Below are positions 7,029-15,983 of a stretch of 64,000 bases of DNA, piece after piece. The translations under genes were made by a program, and so were the position numbers. Where the stretch lies: positions 26,260-90,259 of the forward strand of contig WHSZ01000017.1 in assembly GCA_009379845.1 (NCBI GenBank), given 5' to 3'. Origin of the DNA: Pseudonocardiaceae bacterium (GTDB taxonomy: Bacteria > Actinomycetota > Actinomycetes > Mycobacteriales > Pseudonocardiaceae). Numbering within the stretch: position 1 is the first letter of the stretch; each line of letters begins with the position of its first letter. The notes under the pieces are model-generated. The model saw only the letters and a list, made by a program, of their open reading frames with translations, made no database searches and had not been told where the DNA came from.

Positions 7029-8552
7029 ATGTCGCAGACACAGTCCAGGACCGCCGGTCGGGGAGGGGACGTGCGGCAGTACGGCCTGTTCATCGACAAC
7101 GAGGTGGTCGAGCCGACCGCCGGCGAGTTCCTCGACGTCGTGAACCCGGCCAGTGGCCAGGTATGGGCGCGCGTGCCCAACGCTTCCGCCGAGGACGTGG
7201 GCCGTGCTGTCGAATCCGCGCGGCGGGCCTTCGAGAGCGGGTCATGGCCCGCGTCGCGCGCGGCGGACCGTGCGAAGCTGCTGATCCGGTTCGGGCAGCT
7301 GGTCGAGGAGCACGCCGAGGAGCTCGCCAAATTGCAGGTCGACGAGAACGGCAAACTCGTCAGGGAGATGCTCGGCCAGACCAGGCTGCTTGCCGAGTAC
7401 TTCAACTACTACGCGGGCCTGGCGCAGCTGCCGACCGGGACGACGAACCCGCTGCACGTCAAGGACATGGTGAACTACACGGTGCGCGAGCCGCTGGGCG
7501 TGGTCGCCGCTATCACCCCGTGGAACTCCCCGTTGCTGCTGCTGGCTTGGAAGCTCGGCCCGGCGCTGGCCGCGGGCAACACGGTCGTCGCCAAGCCGTC
7601 CGAGGTCACCCCGGTCTCGGTGTTCAGGTTCGCCGAGCTCGCCGCCGAGGCGGGACTGCCCCCCGGCGTGTTCAACGTGGTGACCGGGCTGGGCAGCCCG
7701 ACGGGCACGGAGCTGACCGGGCACCCCGGGGTGGACAAGATCGCGTTCACCGGATCGACGGCCACCGGCCAGGCGATCGCGGCGCAGGCGGGCAAGACGT
7801 TGAAGCGTGTCTCCCTCGAGCTTGGCGGGAAGTCGCCCAACATCGTCTTCGCCGATGCCGACCTCGACAGCGCGGTCAACGGCCTGATCGCCGGGATCTT
7901 CGGCGCGAGTGGACAGACGTGCATGGCCGGGTCCCGGATCCTGGTGCACGAAACCCACTATGACAAGGTCGTCGATCGGCTGGCCGAGCGGGCGGAAGCG
8001 ATCAAGGTCGGCGACCCCAGGGATCCCGCGAGCGAGATGGGCACCGTCGCGTGCCAGGCGCAGTTCGACAAGGTGCGGCACTACGTGGACGTCGCCACCG
8101 CCGACGGCGCCCGGCTGGTCGCCGGTGGCAAGCCCGCCGTGGTGGACGGCTTTCCACAAGGGCTGTTCATGCGGCCGACGGTGTTCGCCGATGTCGGCAA
8201 CGACATGCGGATCGCGAGGGAGGAGGTGTTCGGGCCGATCGCGGCCGTCATCCCCTTCCGTGACGAGGACGAGGCGATCCGCATCGCCAACGACACCGAA
8301 TTCGGCCTCGCCGCGGGGATCTGGACGGGTGACGTGCAGCGCGCGCACCGGGTGGCCGGCAGGCTGCGGGCGGGCACCGTCTGGATCAACAACTACCGCA
8401 AGACGTCCTACGCGACTCCCTTCGGCGGGTACAAGCAGAGCGGTCTCGGCCGCGAGAACGGCCCCGACGCGCTGCACGAGTACACCGAGGAGAAAAGCGT
8501 CTGGGTCGACACCGGCCAGGGTGTCAAGGACCCGTTCAACCCCCGGGCTTGA
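7029..8552 (+). CDS. NAD(P)+-dependent aldehyde dehydrogenase
   Basis: A 507-residue ALDH-superfamily enzyme. The start at 7029 is chosen because GGGAGGGCAGGT precedes it; an earlier ATG at 6933 would fall inside the operator. All catalytic residues are present: Asn166 in T-P-W-N-S-P, Glu264 in L-E-L-G-G-K-S-P and the nucleophile Cys298 in G-A-S-G-Q-T-C. The sequence has the look of the betaine-aldehyde/hydroxymuconic-semialdehyde group, which oxidises aldehydes formed late in ring or side-chain degradation. It is the first gene of the plus-strand set controlled by the divergent GntR regulator. The substrate is not predictable in detail. Confidence 0.92.
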   Translation: MSQTQSRTAGRGGDVRQYGLFIDNEVVEPTAGEFLDVVNPASGQVWARVPNASAEDVGRAVESARRAFESGSWPASRAADRAKLLIRFGQLVEEHAEELAKLQVDENGKLVREMLGQTRLLAEYFNYYAGLAQLPTGTTNPLHVKDMVNYTVREPLGVVAAITPWNSPLLLLAWKLGPALAAGNTVVAKPSEVTPVSVFRFAELAAEAGLPPGVFNVVTGLGSPTGTELTGHPGVDKIAFTGSTATGQAIAAQAGKTLKRVSLELGGKSPNIVFADADLDSAVNGLIAGIFGASGQTCMAGSRILVHETHYDKVVDRLAERAEAIKVGDPRDPASEMGTVACQAQFDKVRHYVDVATADGARLVAGGKPAVVDGFPQGLFMRPTVFADVGNDMRIAREEVFGPIAAVIPFRDEDEAIRIANDTEFGLAAGIWTGDVQRAHRVAGRLRAGTVWINNYRKTSYATPFGGYKQSGLGRENGPDALHEYTEEKSVWVDTGQGVKDPFNPRA

Positions 8553-8583
8553 TGCCCTTCGTCGTCTCCACATTGGGAGAGCA

Positions 8584-10035
8584 ATGTCCAGTTCGGCCAG
8601 TGCAGCATCGACATCCGGCGACCTCGTCGTCATCGGGTCCGGCATCGCCGGGCTTTCCGCGGCCGTCAGCGCGGCCGAGCAGCTCGCGGGTGAGCCGGAC
8701 CGCTCGGTCATCGTCGTCGACAGGGCGGATTCCGCGCAGGCGGGCGGGAACAGCAGGTGGACCTCCGCATATCTCCGGCTCGAGGACATCTACGAAGTCG
8801 CCGACTCCTTCGTCGATGACGTGGTCGCCTTCTCGGGTGGCCGCACCCCGTCCTCCTACGTCGAGGCGCTGGTGGACCACCTGCCAGACACGATGGAGTG
8901 GATCCAGAGCCACGGGGCGAGGTTTCGCCGGTTCCCGACGTACTTCATCAACAGCAACCGTCCCCGGCTGCAGCCGGTCGGCGGAGGGGAGGGGCTGCTG
9001 AACACGCTGCGGCCGGTGGCCGAGCGGCTCGGCGTGCGCTTCCGCTATCGCCGCACCGCGCAGCGGCTGGTGCACGACGACAGCGGGCAGCTAACCGGTG
9101 TCGTGGTCGCCGGCGACGGCGACGGCGACGAGGAGACGATCCCCGCGGCAGCCGTCGTCATCGCCTCCGGCGGGTTCGAAGGCGACCCGGACACGCTCGC
9201 CGCCGAGCTCGGCGGCAACGCCGACCAGCTGATCCCGATCGCGCCCGGTGTCACGTTCAACAAGGGCGAAGGCATCCGGATGGCCGTCGAGGCCGGTGCC
9301 CGGCGGGCCGGGCAGTGGGACGGTTTCCACGCCGAGCCGGTCGACCCGCGATCTTCCGATCCCGAGGCGCTCGTCATGGTGTTCCCCTACGGAGTACTGG
9401 TGAACCGCGACGGGGTGCGTTTCCTCGACGAGGGCAGGGGAACCGTCGACGAGACGTACGAGTCCACGGCCAGGGCGGTGTGGTCACAGCCGGGTGGCGC
9501 CGCCTACTTCATCACCGACCAGCAGTTCGAGGCGGTGACGGACCGCCAGCGCGGCATCTTGACCAGCGTGAAGCCGGTCATGGCCGGCACGGTGGCCGAG
9601 CTGGCCACCAGCCTCGGACTACCGGAGCAGCGCCTCGCCAGCACCATCGCCGAGTACAACGACGCCGTGCTCGACGGCCCGTTCGAATGGCGAAAGCCCG
9701 ACGGCAAGCGCACTCACGGCATCGAGCCGCCGAAGAGTAACTGGGCGCTGCGCGTGGAGAAGCCGCCACTGCTCGCCTACCCGGTGGCGTGCGCGATCGT
9801 CTTCACCTTCGGCGGGCTCGACACCGACCCGGGCGCACGAGTGCTCGGCGAGGATGGCCGCCCGGTCCCGCGCCTGTACGCCGCGGGTGAGTGCACGGGC
9901 ATCTACCACGGCAAGTACCCGGGCGGCACGTCCGTGCTACGCGGGATGATCTTCGGCCGGATCGCGGGACGCGGCGCGGCGCGCGAGGTCATCTCCGCAA
10001 CGCCGGAACGTTCGGCCGAGGTGACCGGAAGCTAA
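8584..10035 (+). CDS. FAD-dependent dehydrogenase (fumarate reductase/tricarballylate dehydrogenase-like)
   Basis: A 483-residue flavoprotein. A Rossmann FAD-binding motif (V-I-G-S-G-I-A-G-L-S-A) sits near residue 15, and the N-S-R-W-T-S-A segment marks the fumarate-reductase/succinate-dehydrogenase flavoprotein superfamily. The C-terminal FAD loop (L-Y-A-A-G-E-C-T-G-I-Y-H-G-K-Y-P-G-G) is present. Within the superfamily it resembles TcuA-like and ketosteroid-dehydrogenase-like enzymes that introduce or reduce a C=C bond next to a carbonyl. It carries no FMN-binding or cytochrome domain. The gene follows the aldehyde dehydrogenase by 31 nt. The direction of the reaction is unknown. Confidence 0.85.
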   Translation: MSSSASAASTSGDLVVIGSGIAGLSAAVSAAEQLAGEPDRSVIVVDRADSAQAGGNSRWTSAYLRLEDIYEVADSFVDDVVAFSGGRTPSSYVEALVDHLPDTMEWIQSHGARFRRFPTYFINSNRPRLQPVGGGEGLLNTLRPVAERLGVRFRYRRTAQRLVHDDSGQLTGVVVAGDGDGDEETIPAAAVVIASGGFEGDPDTLAAELGGNADQLIPIAPGVTFNKGEGIRMAVEAGARRAGQWDGFHAEPVDPRSSDPEALVMVFPYGVLVNRDGVRFLDEGRGTVDETYESTARAVWSQPGGAAYFITDQQFEAVTDRQRGILTSVKPVMAGTVAELATSLGLPEQRLASTIAEYNDAVLDGPFEWRKPDGKRTHGIEPPKSNWALRVEKPPLLAYPVACAIVFTFGGLDTDPGARVLGEDGRPVPRLYAAGECTGIYHGKYPGGTSVLRGMIFGRIAGRGAAREVISATPERSAEVTGS

Positions 10036-10080
10036 CGGGCGGCGACCGCCGGTGAACTCGCCGACGATGGCCGACCCATG

Positions 10081-10115
10081 TCTTGCTAAACAGTATCATG
10101 AATGGGATGTTAAAT
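10081..10115 (+). promoter_or_regulatory. Promoter/operator-like element, copy 1
   Basis: An AT-rich stretch reading CTTGCTAAACAGTAT, then ten bases, then ATGTTAAA. The same layout, CTTGC-TAAA-CAGTAT-N10-ATGTWWAA, recurs at 16863-16900 upstream of the second hydrolase operon. The first ATG of the ApbE reading frame (10114) lies inside it, which argues for a later translation start. It is likely a shared promoter with an operator for one regulator. Confidence 0.5.
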
Positions 10116-10146
10116 GTGCAATGGAGCACATCGGGATGAGGAGCTG

Positions 10147-11064
10147 GTGCCGGTGGGCGCGCACGCTCTGCCCCGGCAGGGGAGCCACCCGGCGAACGCG
10201 CGGGAACGTCCGCTCGGCTCCGCATCCGGTGCTGGTGTCTCCAGGCACACCTGCACCGTCTTCACCTGCGAGGTCGTCCTGGCCTGCCACGGGGACCCGG
10301 CCATTCCGTTCGCCAGGATCGAGAGCCACCTGCGCGAGCTGGACGGCCGGTTCTCGCGGTTCCGCGCCGACAGCGAGGTCTCCGCGCTGAACGCGGGCGC
10401 GGGCACGTGGTGCGACATCTCGCCCGAACTGCACCGGTTGCTGGAGCACGCGCTCAACGTCGCCGTCGCCAGTGCCGGCCTGATCAACATCGCGATGCTG
10501 CCGTGGCTGCTCGCTGCCGGCTATGTGAGCTCGGACGGGCAGCCGGCCCCTGGCGAGCAGCCAACCGATCCGGGCGGCCCGGTCGAGCCGCTGACCTCCG
10601 TGCTCGAGCTGCGTCGCGGCCAGGCGCGCCTGCTACCTGGCCACGCCGTCGACGTCGGCGGGTTGGCGAAGGGCCTCTGGGCGGACGACGTCGTCTCGTG
10701 GCTCGGTCCCAACTCGGCGGCCGGTCTCGGTGGCGACGTGTCCTGCCGCGGCCCCGGTCCCGCCGGCGAGGGCTGGCCGGTCGCGCTTCCCGCTGGTGGC
10801 GTCGTCGCCGTCACCGATGGGGCCGTCGCCACCAGCGGAACCGCGAAACGCCGCTGGGGCGATGGAATGCACCACCTCATCGACCCGCGAACCGGCCGAC
10901 CGTCCCAATCGGACATCACGGAGGCCACCGTGATCGCCACATCGGGCGCGGGGGCCGACTGGCTAAGTAGCGCGCTCGTGATCGGCGGCACCGCGGCCGC
11001 CGGCAGGCTCGCCGCGCGCACCGAAGTTCGTGGCTGGCGACTGAGCATGACAAAGGAGTCCTGA
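10147..11064 (+). CDS. apbE: FAD:protein FMN transferase (ApbE family)
   Basis: About 305 residues. Family marks are the D-V-G-G-L-A-K-G nucleotide loop, the T-D-G-A-V-A-T-S-G-T metal-site segment and H-H-L-I-D-P-R-T-G-R-P near the C-terminus. ApbE enzymes attach FMN through a phosphoester bond to Thr/Ser of a D-G-x-[ST]-[GAS]-[AS]-T target. The reading frame opens at 10114, but AGGAG (10138-10142) points to GTG 10147 or 10153. There is no signal peptide or lipobox, so it should act in the cytoplasm, unlike classical ApbE. No obvious target motif was found in neighbouring proteins. Its stop overlaps the next start (TGATG). Confidence 0.85.
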   Translation: MPVGAHALPRQGSHPANARERPLGSASGAGVSRHTCTVFTCEVVLACHGDPAIPFARIESHLRELDGRFSRFRADSEVSALNAGAGTWCDISPELHRLLEHALNVAVASAGLINIAMLPWLLAAGYVSSDGQPAPGEQPTDPGGPVEPLTSVLELRRGQARLLPGHAVDVGGLAKGLWADDVVSWLGPNSAAGLGGDVSCRGPGPAGEGWPVALPAGGVVAVTDGAVATSGTAKRRWGDGMHHLIDPRTGRPSQSDITEATVIATSGAGADWLSSALVIGGTAAAGRLAARTEVRGWRLSMTKES

Positions 11065-11639
11065 TGCCCGAGACCGATCATCGCCCAGCGCCGGCGGGGG
11101 CCGACCACCGAGTGGACGGCGCGCGGTTCCGGCATACGTTCCGGCAGGTCCCGGCTCCCGTCGCCGTCGTGCTCGTGGCTCGATCCCAACTCGGCGGCAC
11201 GACCGGGATCACCTGCACATCCGCGCAGTCCCTTTCCGCCGAGCCACCTATGGCCGTCGTCGCGGTGGACGACAAGACCGGCCTCGTACCGCTTATCCGC
11301 GACGCCGGCCGGTTCAGCATCAACTACCTCGCTGCCGACCGGGCGGGCTGGGCGCGAGCGTTCTCCGCCAGCGGCACGGACCTGGCCGCGCTCGCCAGCG
11401 TGATCATCCCGGGCCGGAGCCCGGTTCCGACGCTCGCGACGGGCACCACGGCCGTGCTGGAGTGCGAGACGGCGGACATCCATCGCGGTGGCGACCACTG
11501 GATCGTGTGTGCCTCCATCGCGCACGCGCGCTTTCAGGCCGACGCGGAGCCACTGCTCTACCAGGCGGGGCGCTACGGCGCTTTCCAGCTCCGCGGCGAT
11601 CCGGCGGACAACGCCTCCGCCGCACCGGCCGGCGCGTGA
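11064..11639 (+). CDS. Flavin reductase (DIM6/NTAB-type FMN-binding) domain protein
   Basis: A 191-residue single-domain protein starting inside the apbE stop codon. It shows the flavin-reductase order: F-R-H-T-F-R-Q-V-P-A-P-V-A-V-V near residue 22, T-G-I-T-C-T-S-A-Q-S-L-S followed by P-P-M-A-V-V-A-V, then F-S-I-N-Y-L. Such proteins reduce FMN or FAD with NAD(P)H and pass the free flavin to a monooxygenase. A luciferase-like monooxygenase is encoded about 6 kb downstream on the same strand (17715), a likely partner. Translational coupling with ApbE suggests a shared link to flavin supply. Confidence 0.88.
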   Translation: MPETDHRPAPAGADHRVDGARFRHTFRQVPAPVAVVLVARSQLGGTTGITCTSAQSLSAEPPMAVVAVDDKTGLVPLIRDAGRFSINYLAADRAGWARAFSASGTDLAALASVIIPGRSPVPTLATGTTAVLECETADIHRGGDHWIVCASIAHARFQADAEPLLYQAGRYGAFQLRGDPADNASAAPAGA

Positions 11640-11700
11640 CCCGGCGAGCCGGCGAGGGAGACCACAGGCTTTTCTCGCTCCTTTTCCGAAGGGAACCGCA

Positions 11701-12753
11701 ATGAATCGAACAATCGCGAAGGCCTTGGCCGCCGTCGCGGCGTGCGCGTTGCTCGCCGGCTGCGGAGCGGCCGGGTCGAGCTCGTCCGGTACGACGGAGA
11801 ACGGGCTGGCCGTGGTCAGGATCGGCTCCGAGAAAGTGACCTCGGACGCCGGGATCTTCCTGGCCGACCATCTCGGCTACTTCTCCGACGCCGGTATCAA
11901 GGTCGAATACGAGCGGCTCAAGGACGCCCCCGCGATCACGAACGCGCTCGCGACTGGCAACTTGGAGGTGGCGGGCGCCTCGCTCGCTCCCGGTGTCTTC
12001 TCCGCCGCACAACGGGACATCGACCTGCGCGTCGTGGGCGACAAGCAGAGCATCCGGCCCGGCGTCTCCGCGACCCGCTTCGCCGTGAAGCCGGAGTTCG
12101 ACCGCGGCGACATCGGCGAGACCCTCAAGGCGCTGCGCGGCAAGCGGGTCGCCGTGCACAGCAAACTTTCGATCCAGATGTTCATGCTGAGCAACCTGCT
12201 GCGGCAGCACGGGATGTCGCTGCGCGACTTCCAGATCACGCCGGTCGTCTCGCCGGATCAGGTGAGCGCGTTCCGCGGCGGGTCCATCGACGCCGCGGTG
12301 ATGCTCGAGCCGTACTACACCCAGGGTGTCGAGACGGGAATCGTCAAGCCGGTCTCCGACCTTACCGAAGGGACGCCGCCGGATGGCGAGATCCTGACCG
12401 GACTGCTGTACGGCAAGCGACTGCTTGAGGACAAAAAGCTGGGTGTGGCGTTCATGAAGGCCTACATCCGCGGCGTGCGCGCCTACAACGACGCGATCTT
12501 CCACGGCAAGAACCGCGACCAGGTCGTCGAGACCATCGCGAAGGAGGCGGACATGCCAGCCGACCTCATCAAGAAGACCTCACCCGTGGGGCTCGACCCC
12601 GACCAGCGGCTCGACCCCGCCTACATCGACCGGCTACAGCGGTTCTACATCAAACAAGGAGAACTGGACGCACCCGTTGGCGTGCACAACCTGGTGGACT
12701 CCTCGTTCGCCGAGACCGCGGTCAAGCAGCTCGGCAAGTACCGGGCGCCCTGA
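11701..12753 (+). CDS. NitT/TauT-type ABC substrate-binding lipoprotein
   Basis: 350 residues with a lipoprotein signal peptide whose lipobox L-L-A-G-C places the lipidated Cys at 21. The mature domain matches the SsuA/ThiY/NMT1-like fold: V-R-I-G-S-E, a G-I-F-L-A-D-H-L-G-Y-F-S-D-A-G-I segment, and A-L-A-T-G-N-L-E-V-A-G that forms the ligand cleft. These proteins bind sulfonates, nitrate, aromatic acids or pyrimidine precursors. It heads a complete importer followed by ATPase and permease genes, with AAGGGA upstream of ATG 11701. In this catabolic setting it probably imports the pathway substrate. Confidence 0.88.
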   Translation: MNRTIAKALAAVAACALLAGCGAAGSSSSGTTENGLAVVRIGSEKVTSDAGIFLADHLGYFSDAGIKVEYERLKDAPAITNALATGNLEVAGASLAPGVFSAAQRDIDLRVVGDKQSIRPGVSATRFAVKPEFDRGDIGETLKALRGKRVAVHSKLSIQMFMLSNLLRQHGMSLRDFQITPVVSPDQVSAFRGGSIDAAVMLEPYYTQGVETGIVKPVSDLTEGTPPDGEILTGLLYGKRLLEDKKLGVAFMKAYIRGVRAYNDAIFHGKNRDQVVETIAKEADMPADLIKKTSPVGLDPDQRLDPAYIDRLQRFYIKQGELDAPVGVHNLVDSSFAETAVKQLGKYRAP

Positions 12754-12787
12754 CCCGGCGAGGCCCACTTCCGCGGAAGGAGTTTCG

Positions 12788-13633
12788 ATGAAGCCTCCAG
12801 ATACGACGGCGGTCCGGATCGAAGACCTCACAAAGGTCTTCCTGAGCCGCGGCGGCACAGCACTGCAGGCGTTGCAGAACATCAACCTGGAAGTCCGTCG
12901 CGGCGAGGTCGTGGCGATCATCGGGCCAAGCGGCTGTGGGAAGAGCTCTCTGCTGCGCATCCTCGCGGGACTGGACAAGGTGTACGAGGGCAACGTGCAC
13001 TGGAACGTCGCCGGTGCCGACGGCGCGGAGAAGCCCCGGCGCGACCGGCTCACGAGCGCCACCGTGTTCCAGTCCGACTCGACCTTGCCGTGGCTGACGG
13101 TGCAGAGCAACGTCCACATCGGACTCTCGAAGCTGCGGGTGGACCGCAAGGAAGCCGACGCGCGCGTGAGCGAGGTGCTGCGTCTGGTCGGCCTGGCCGA
13201 TTTCCCGAGGGCGTACCCGCACGAGCTCTCCGGAGGCATGCGGCAGCGGGTGGCGATCGCGCGCGCCCTCGCCACCCGCCCGCACCTGCTGCTCATGGAC
13301 GAGCCGCTCGCGGCGCTCGACGCCCAGACACGCATCGTTATGCAGCAGGAGTTGCTGAACATCTGGCGGCAGACCCATTCCACCGTCTTCTATGTCACGC
13401 ACGACATCGAGGAGGCGGTGACCGTCGCCGACCGCGTTGTCGTGCTCTCGGCCCGGCCGGGACACGTGCGAGTGGTGCGCGAGATCGCCACCAGCACGTC
13501 GAGCGTCACCGACCTGCGGCGGGAGGCCGAGTTCGGGGACCTGGTGGCGGAGCTGTGGAAGGTCATCGCGGGCGAGGTCGGTGTCTCCCTTTCCGACGAG
13601 AACTCCGAGCAGGCGAAGGCAGGTGTCGTGTGA
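12788..13633 (+). CDS. NitT/TauT-type ABC transporter ATPase
   Basis: A 281-residue ATPase. Walker A is G-P-S-G-C-G-K-S-S, the signature is L-S-G-G-M-R-Q-R, and Walker B is L-L-L-M-D-E-P, followed by the D-loop A-L-D and the H-loop V-T-H-D-I-E-E-A. The sequence belongs to the SsuB/TauB subfamily. A stretch of about 35 residues after the nucleotide domain is acidic and probably regulatory. The start at 12788 follows GGAAGGAG. Its stop overlaps the permease start (TGATG), so the two are translationally coupled. Confidence 0.93.
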   Translation: MKPPDTTAVRIEDLTKVFLSRGGTALQALQNINLEVRRGEVVAIIGPSGCGKSSLLRILAGLDKVYEGNVHWNVAGADGAEKPRRDRLTSATVFQSDSTLPWLTVQSNVHIGLSKLRVDRKEADARVSEVLRLVGLADFPRAYPHELSGGMRQRVAIARALATRPHLLLMDEPLAALDAQTRIVMQQELLNIWRQTHSTVFYVTHDIEEAVTVADRVVVLSARPGHVRVVREIATSTSSVTDLRREAEFGDLVAELWKVIAGEVGVSLSDENSEQAKAGVV

Positions 13634-14490
13634 TGACCGGACAAGTCCTGCCAACCGCCGACGCGCCGGCGACCGGCGCCGACGTGTCCGATGTGGCCGG
13701 ACGGCTGCGGCGCGACCGCGGTCGCCAGCAACGGAAGCGAAAGGCCTGGGCGATCCTCACGCCGCTGGCCCTGCTTATCGCCTGGGAGCTGGCCACCATG
13801 GCCGGGCTACTCGACGAGCGATTCTTCCCCTCACCGACCGGCATCCTGACCGACTCGTCCCAATACTTCACCGACCCAGCGCTGCGCGCCGAGTTGTTCA
13901 GCAACCTGGCCCAGTCGGGCGTCCGGCTGGGTATCGGGTTCGTGCTGGGCTCGGTGGCGGGTTTGATCGTCGGGCTGGCGATGGGGCTGCACCCGGTGAC
14001 CCGCTACGCGCTGAGCTCACTGATCAGCGGTATCTACCCGCTGCCGAAGCTCACGTTGTTCCCACTGATGATCATCTTTTTCGGCATCGGGAACACGAGC
14101 ATGATCGCCCTGGTAGCTCTGGGCGTGTTCTTCATGGTCAGCATCAACACGACCTCGGGCGTGATCTACAGCAACCCGGTGTATGGCGACGTCGCCTCGG
14201 CGTTCGAGCTGCCGAGACTCGTCCGGCTGCGGAAGATCACCATCCCGGCCGCCATCCCGTCCGTGATCGGCGGCCTGCGACTCGGGTTCGGTCAGGCGCT
14301 GATCATCGTGGTGTCCACCGAGTTCGTCGCGGGCGACGCCGGCGTCGGCTATTTGATCTGGAACTCGTGGCAGGTCCTCAACGTGCCAGTGATGTTCCTC
14401 GGGCTGGCGATCGTCGGACTGACCGGATGGCTGGTCTCGGCCTGCATCACCCTGCTGGGCAAGTTCCTCGCCCCATGGCAGAACGACTAG
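13633..14490 (+). CDS. NitT/TauT-type ABC transporter permease
   Basis: A 285-residue BPD-type inner-membrane protein with a cytoplasmic N-terminal tail of about 35 mainly charged residues, then around six membrane helices. The coupling-helix EAA region lies around A-S-A-F-E-L-P-R-L-V-R-L-R-K-I-T-I-P-A-A-I-P. As expected for the SsuC/TauC family, one permease gene serves as a homodimer. It completes the binding-protein/ATPase/permease set starting at 11701. Confidence 0.92.
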   Translation: MTGQVLPTADAPATGADVSDVAGRLRRDRGRQQRKRKAWAILTPLALLIAWELATMAGLLDERFFPSPTGILTDSSQYFTDPALRAELFSNLAQSGVRLGIGFVLGSVAGLIVGLAMGLHPVTRYALSSLISGIYPLPKLTLFPLMIIFFGIGNTSMIALVALGVFFMVSINTTSGVIYSNPVYGDVASAFELPRLVRLRKITIPAAIPSVIGGLRLGFGQALIIVVSTEFVAGDAGVGYLIWNSWQVLNVPVMFLGLAIVGLTGWLVSACITLLGKFLAPWQND

Positions 14491-14505
14491 CACCGAAGGA
14501 GTCAT

Positions 14506-15387
14506 ATGAAGGACCTGACCGAGCACACGATCGAAGCGGGCGGGTACGCCACCCACTACTGGGAGGTGGCGCCCGAGCACGACCCGGAGGGGACGGTCGT
14601 ACTCGTCCACGAGGGAGCTTTCGGTGCGGACGCCCGCACCAGCTGGGCGGGACTGATGCCACTGCTCGGTGACCGCTACCGGGTACTGGCGCCTGACCTG
14701 CTCGGCTTCGGTGACACCGACAAGGTCGTCTACTTCGACCGTTCGCCCCACGCCTTCCGCGCGGCCCACCTCGCGGCCTTCTGCGATGCGGCGGGTGTCG
14801 GAGAAGGCGGCGCGCACTTCGTCGGCCATTCGCTGGGCGGCTCGCTGGTGCTGCGTGCCCTGGCTCGCGAATCACCGGTGCTGCCGGCGCGAAGCGGCGT
14901 GAGCATCTCCGGCAGCGGCGGGCCATGGCGGTCACAGTGGGGCGTGGAGCAGCTGGGCCGGTTCGACGGCACCGAGGACGACGTGCGGCGGGTGCTCGAC
15001 CTGATGGTCGACGACTACCCGGGCTTCGAGGAAGCCGTCCGCCTGCGCTACGCGAACACGCGTAAGCCGGGTCATGTCCAGGCGTGCCTCGCCGCGCGGC
15101 TCAAGCACCCGAGCATGGACCGGCCCGCGGCCGACGACGGCTGGCCGTCGCCGCTGCGGGCGTGCCCCGTACCGGTGCTGGTCGTGAGCGGTGCGCGCGA
15201 CCCGCTGCTCGACTCCGGCTGGGCTGAGCACTTCGAGGGCGTCTCGCCGCGGGTTCGGGTGGAGCAGCTGGACGCCAAGCACGCGCCGAACCTCGACCGG
15301 CCCGATGCGGTGGCCGCCCTGCTGCTCGACTTCTTCGCCGGGGAGCGCGATCTGGCGGCGGCCGCACGACAGGCGGGCAGCCAGTGA
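14506..15387 (+). CDS. Alpha/beta hydrolase, probable C-C bond (meta-cleavage-type) hydrolase
   Basis: 293 residues with a complete triad. The nucleophile is Ser109 in G-H-S-L-G-G, the acid is in S-G-A-R-D-P and the His is in K-H-A-P-N-L-D-R-P. The oxyanion motif is V-H-E-G-A-F-G rather than H-G. The overall order (D-L-L-G-F-G-D-T-D after strand 4, and a cap region with V-D-D-Y-P-G-F) resembles hydrolases of meta-cleavage products and related 1,5-diketones. It follows the permease by 15 nt and overlaps the next gene at GTGA. A ring-fission product is a reasonable guess for the substrate but is not proven by the sequence. Confidence 0.82.
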   Translation: MKDLTEHTIEAGGYATHYWEVAPEHDPEGTVVLVHEGAFGADARTSWAGLMPLLGDRYRVLAPDLLGFGDTDKVVYFDRSPHAFRAAHLAAFCDAAGVGEGGAHFVGHSLGGSLVLRALARESPVLPARSGVSISGSGGPWRSQWGVEQLGRFDGTEDDVRRVLDLMVDDYPGFEEAVRLRYANTRKPGHVQACLAARLKHPSMDRPAADDGWPSPLRACPVPVLVVSGARDPLLDSGWAEHFEGVSPRVRVEQLDAKHAPNLDRPDAVAALLLDFFAGERDLAAAARQAGSQ

Positions 15388-15971
15388 CCGGGCGGGCCGC
15401 GAGCGACCGGTCCGCGCCGCCCCGGTTGCCCCGCCTGGCCCCGGACGAGCTGACCCCGGAACAGGCCCGGCTGTACAGCGAGATCGTGGAAGGTCCCCGG
15501 CAGCAACACGCGTCGTTCTTCCCGGTCGCGGACGACGACGGCATCCTCAGCGGGCCGTACCGCGCGATGCTGCTCAGCCCGGACATCGGCGCCGCGCTGG
15601 AACGGGTCGGCGTCGCCGTCCGGTACCGGTCCAGCCTGCCGGCCTGGGCCAGAGAACTGGCGATCCTCACGGTCGCGTGCCACTGCCGGTGCACTGTGGA
15701 GTGGCGGGCGCACGAGGAGCTGGCCCGCGCGTCGGGCGTGCCGGACGTGACGATCGAGACGCTGGCGAGCGGCTCACCGACGCTAACCGACCGTCCCGCC
15801 GAGGTCACGTACGTGTTCGTCGTGGAACTGCTCGCCCACGACGTCGCCGACGGCACGTTCGCTGCCGCGGCCGGACTGTGGTCGGCGGCGGGCGTGTTCG
15901 AGCTGGTGGCGACCGTGGGCTACTACCAGATCATCGCCGGCATCAACAACGCGTTCGACATCGCGGGCTGA
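15384..15971 (+). CDS. Carboxymuconolactone-decarboxylase-like (CMD/AhpD-fold) protein
   Basis: A 195-residue helical protein starting at GTG inside the previous stop. The CMD core (about residues 65-125) holds the conserved helix R-E-L-A-I-L-T-V followed by A-C-H-C-R-C-T-V-E-W-R-A-H-E, with clustered Cys and the family His. True gamma-carboxymuconolactone decarboxylases act in the beta-ketoadipate pathway. AhpD relatives are peroxidase reductants. The single long version with a duplicated helical segment seen here is common next to oxidoreductases in actinomycete catabolic operons, and its exact chemistry is not established. Confidence 0.75.
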   Translation: MTGRAASDRSAPPRLPRLAPDELTPEQARLYSEIVEGPRQQHASFFPVADDDGILSGPYRAMLLSPDIGAALERVGVAVRYRSSLPAWARELAILTVACHCRCTVEWRAHEELARASGVPDVTIETLASGSPTLTDRPAEVTYVFVVELLAHDVADGTFAAAAGLWSAAGVFELVATVGYYQIIAGINNAFDIAG

Positions 15972-15983
15972 GGGGACAGGCAG

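Noticed and set aside
7242..8789. Long minus-strand ORF of about 515 codons
   Set aside because: It is antisense to the aldehyde dehydrogenase, has Arg/Gly/Asp-rich composition typical of antisense frames in GC-rich DNA, and no recognisable domain.
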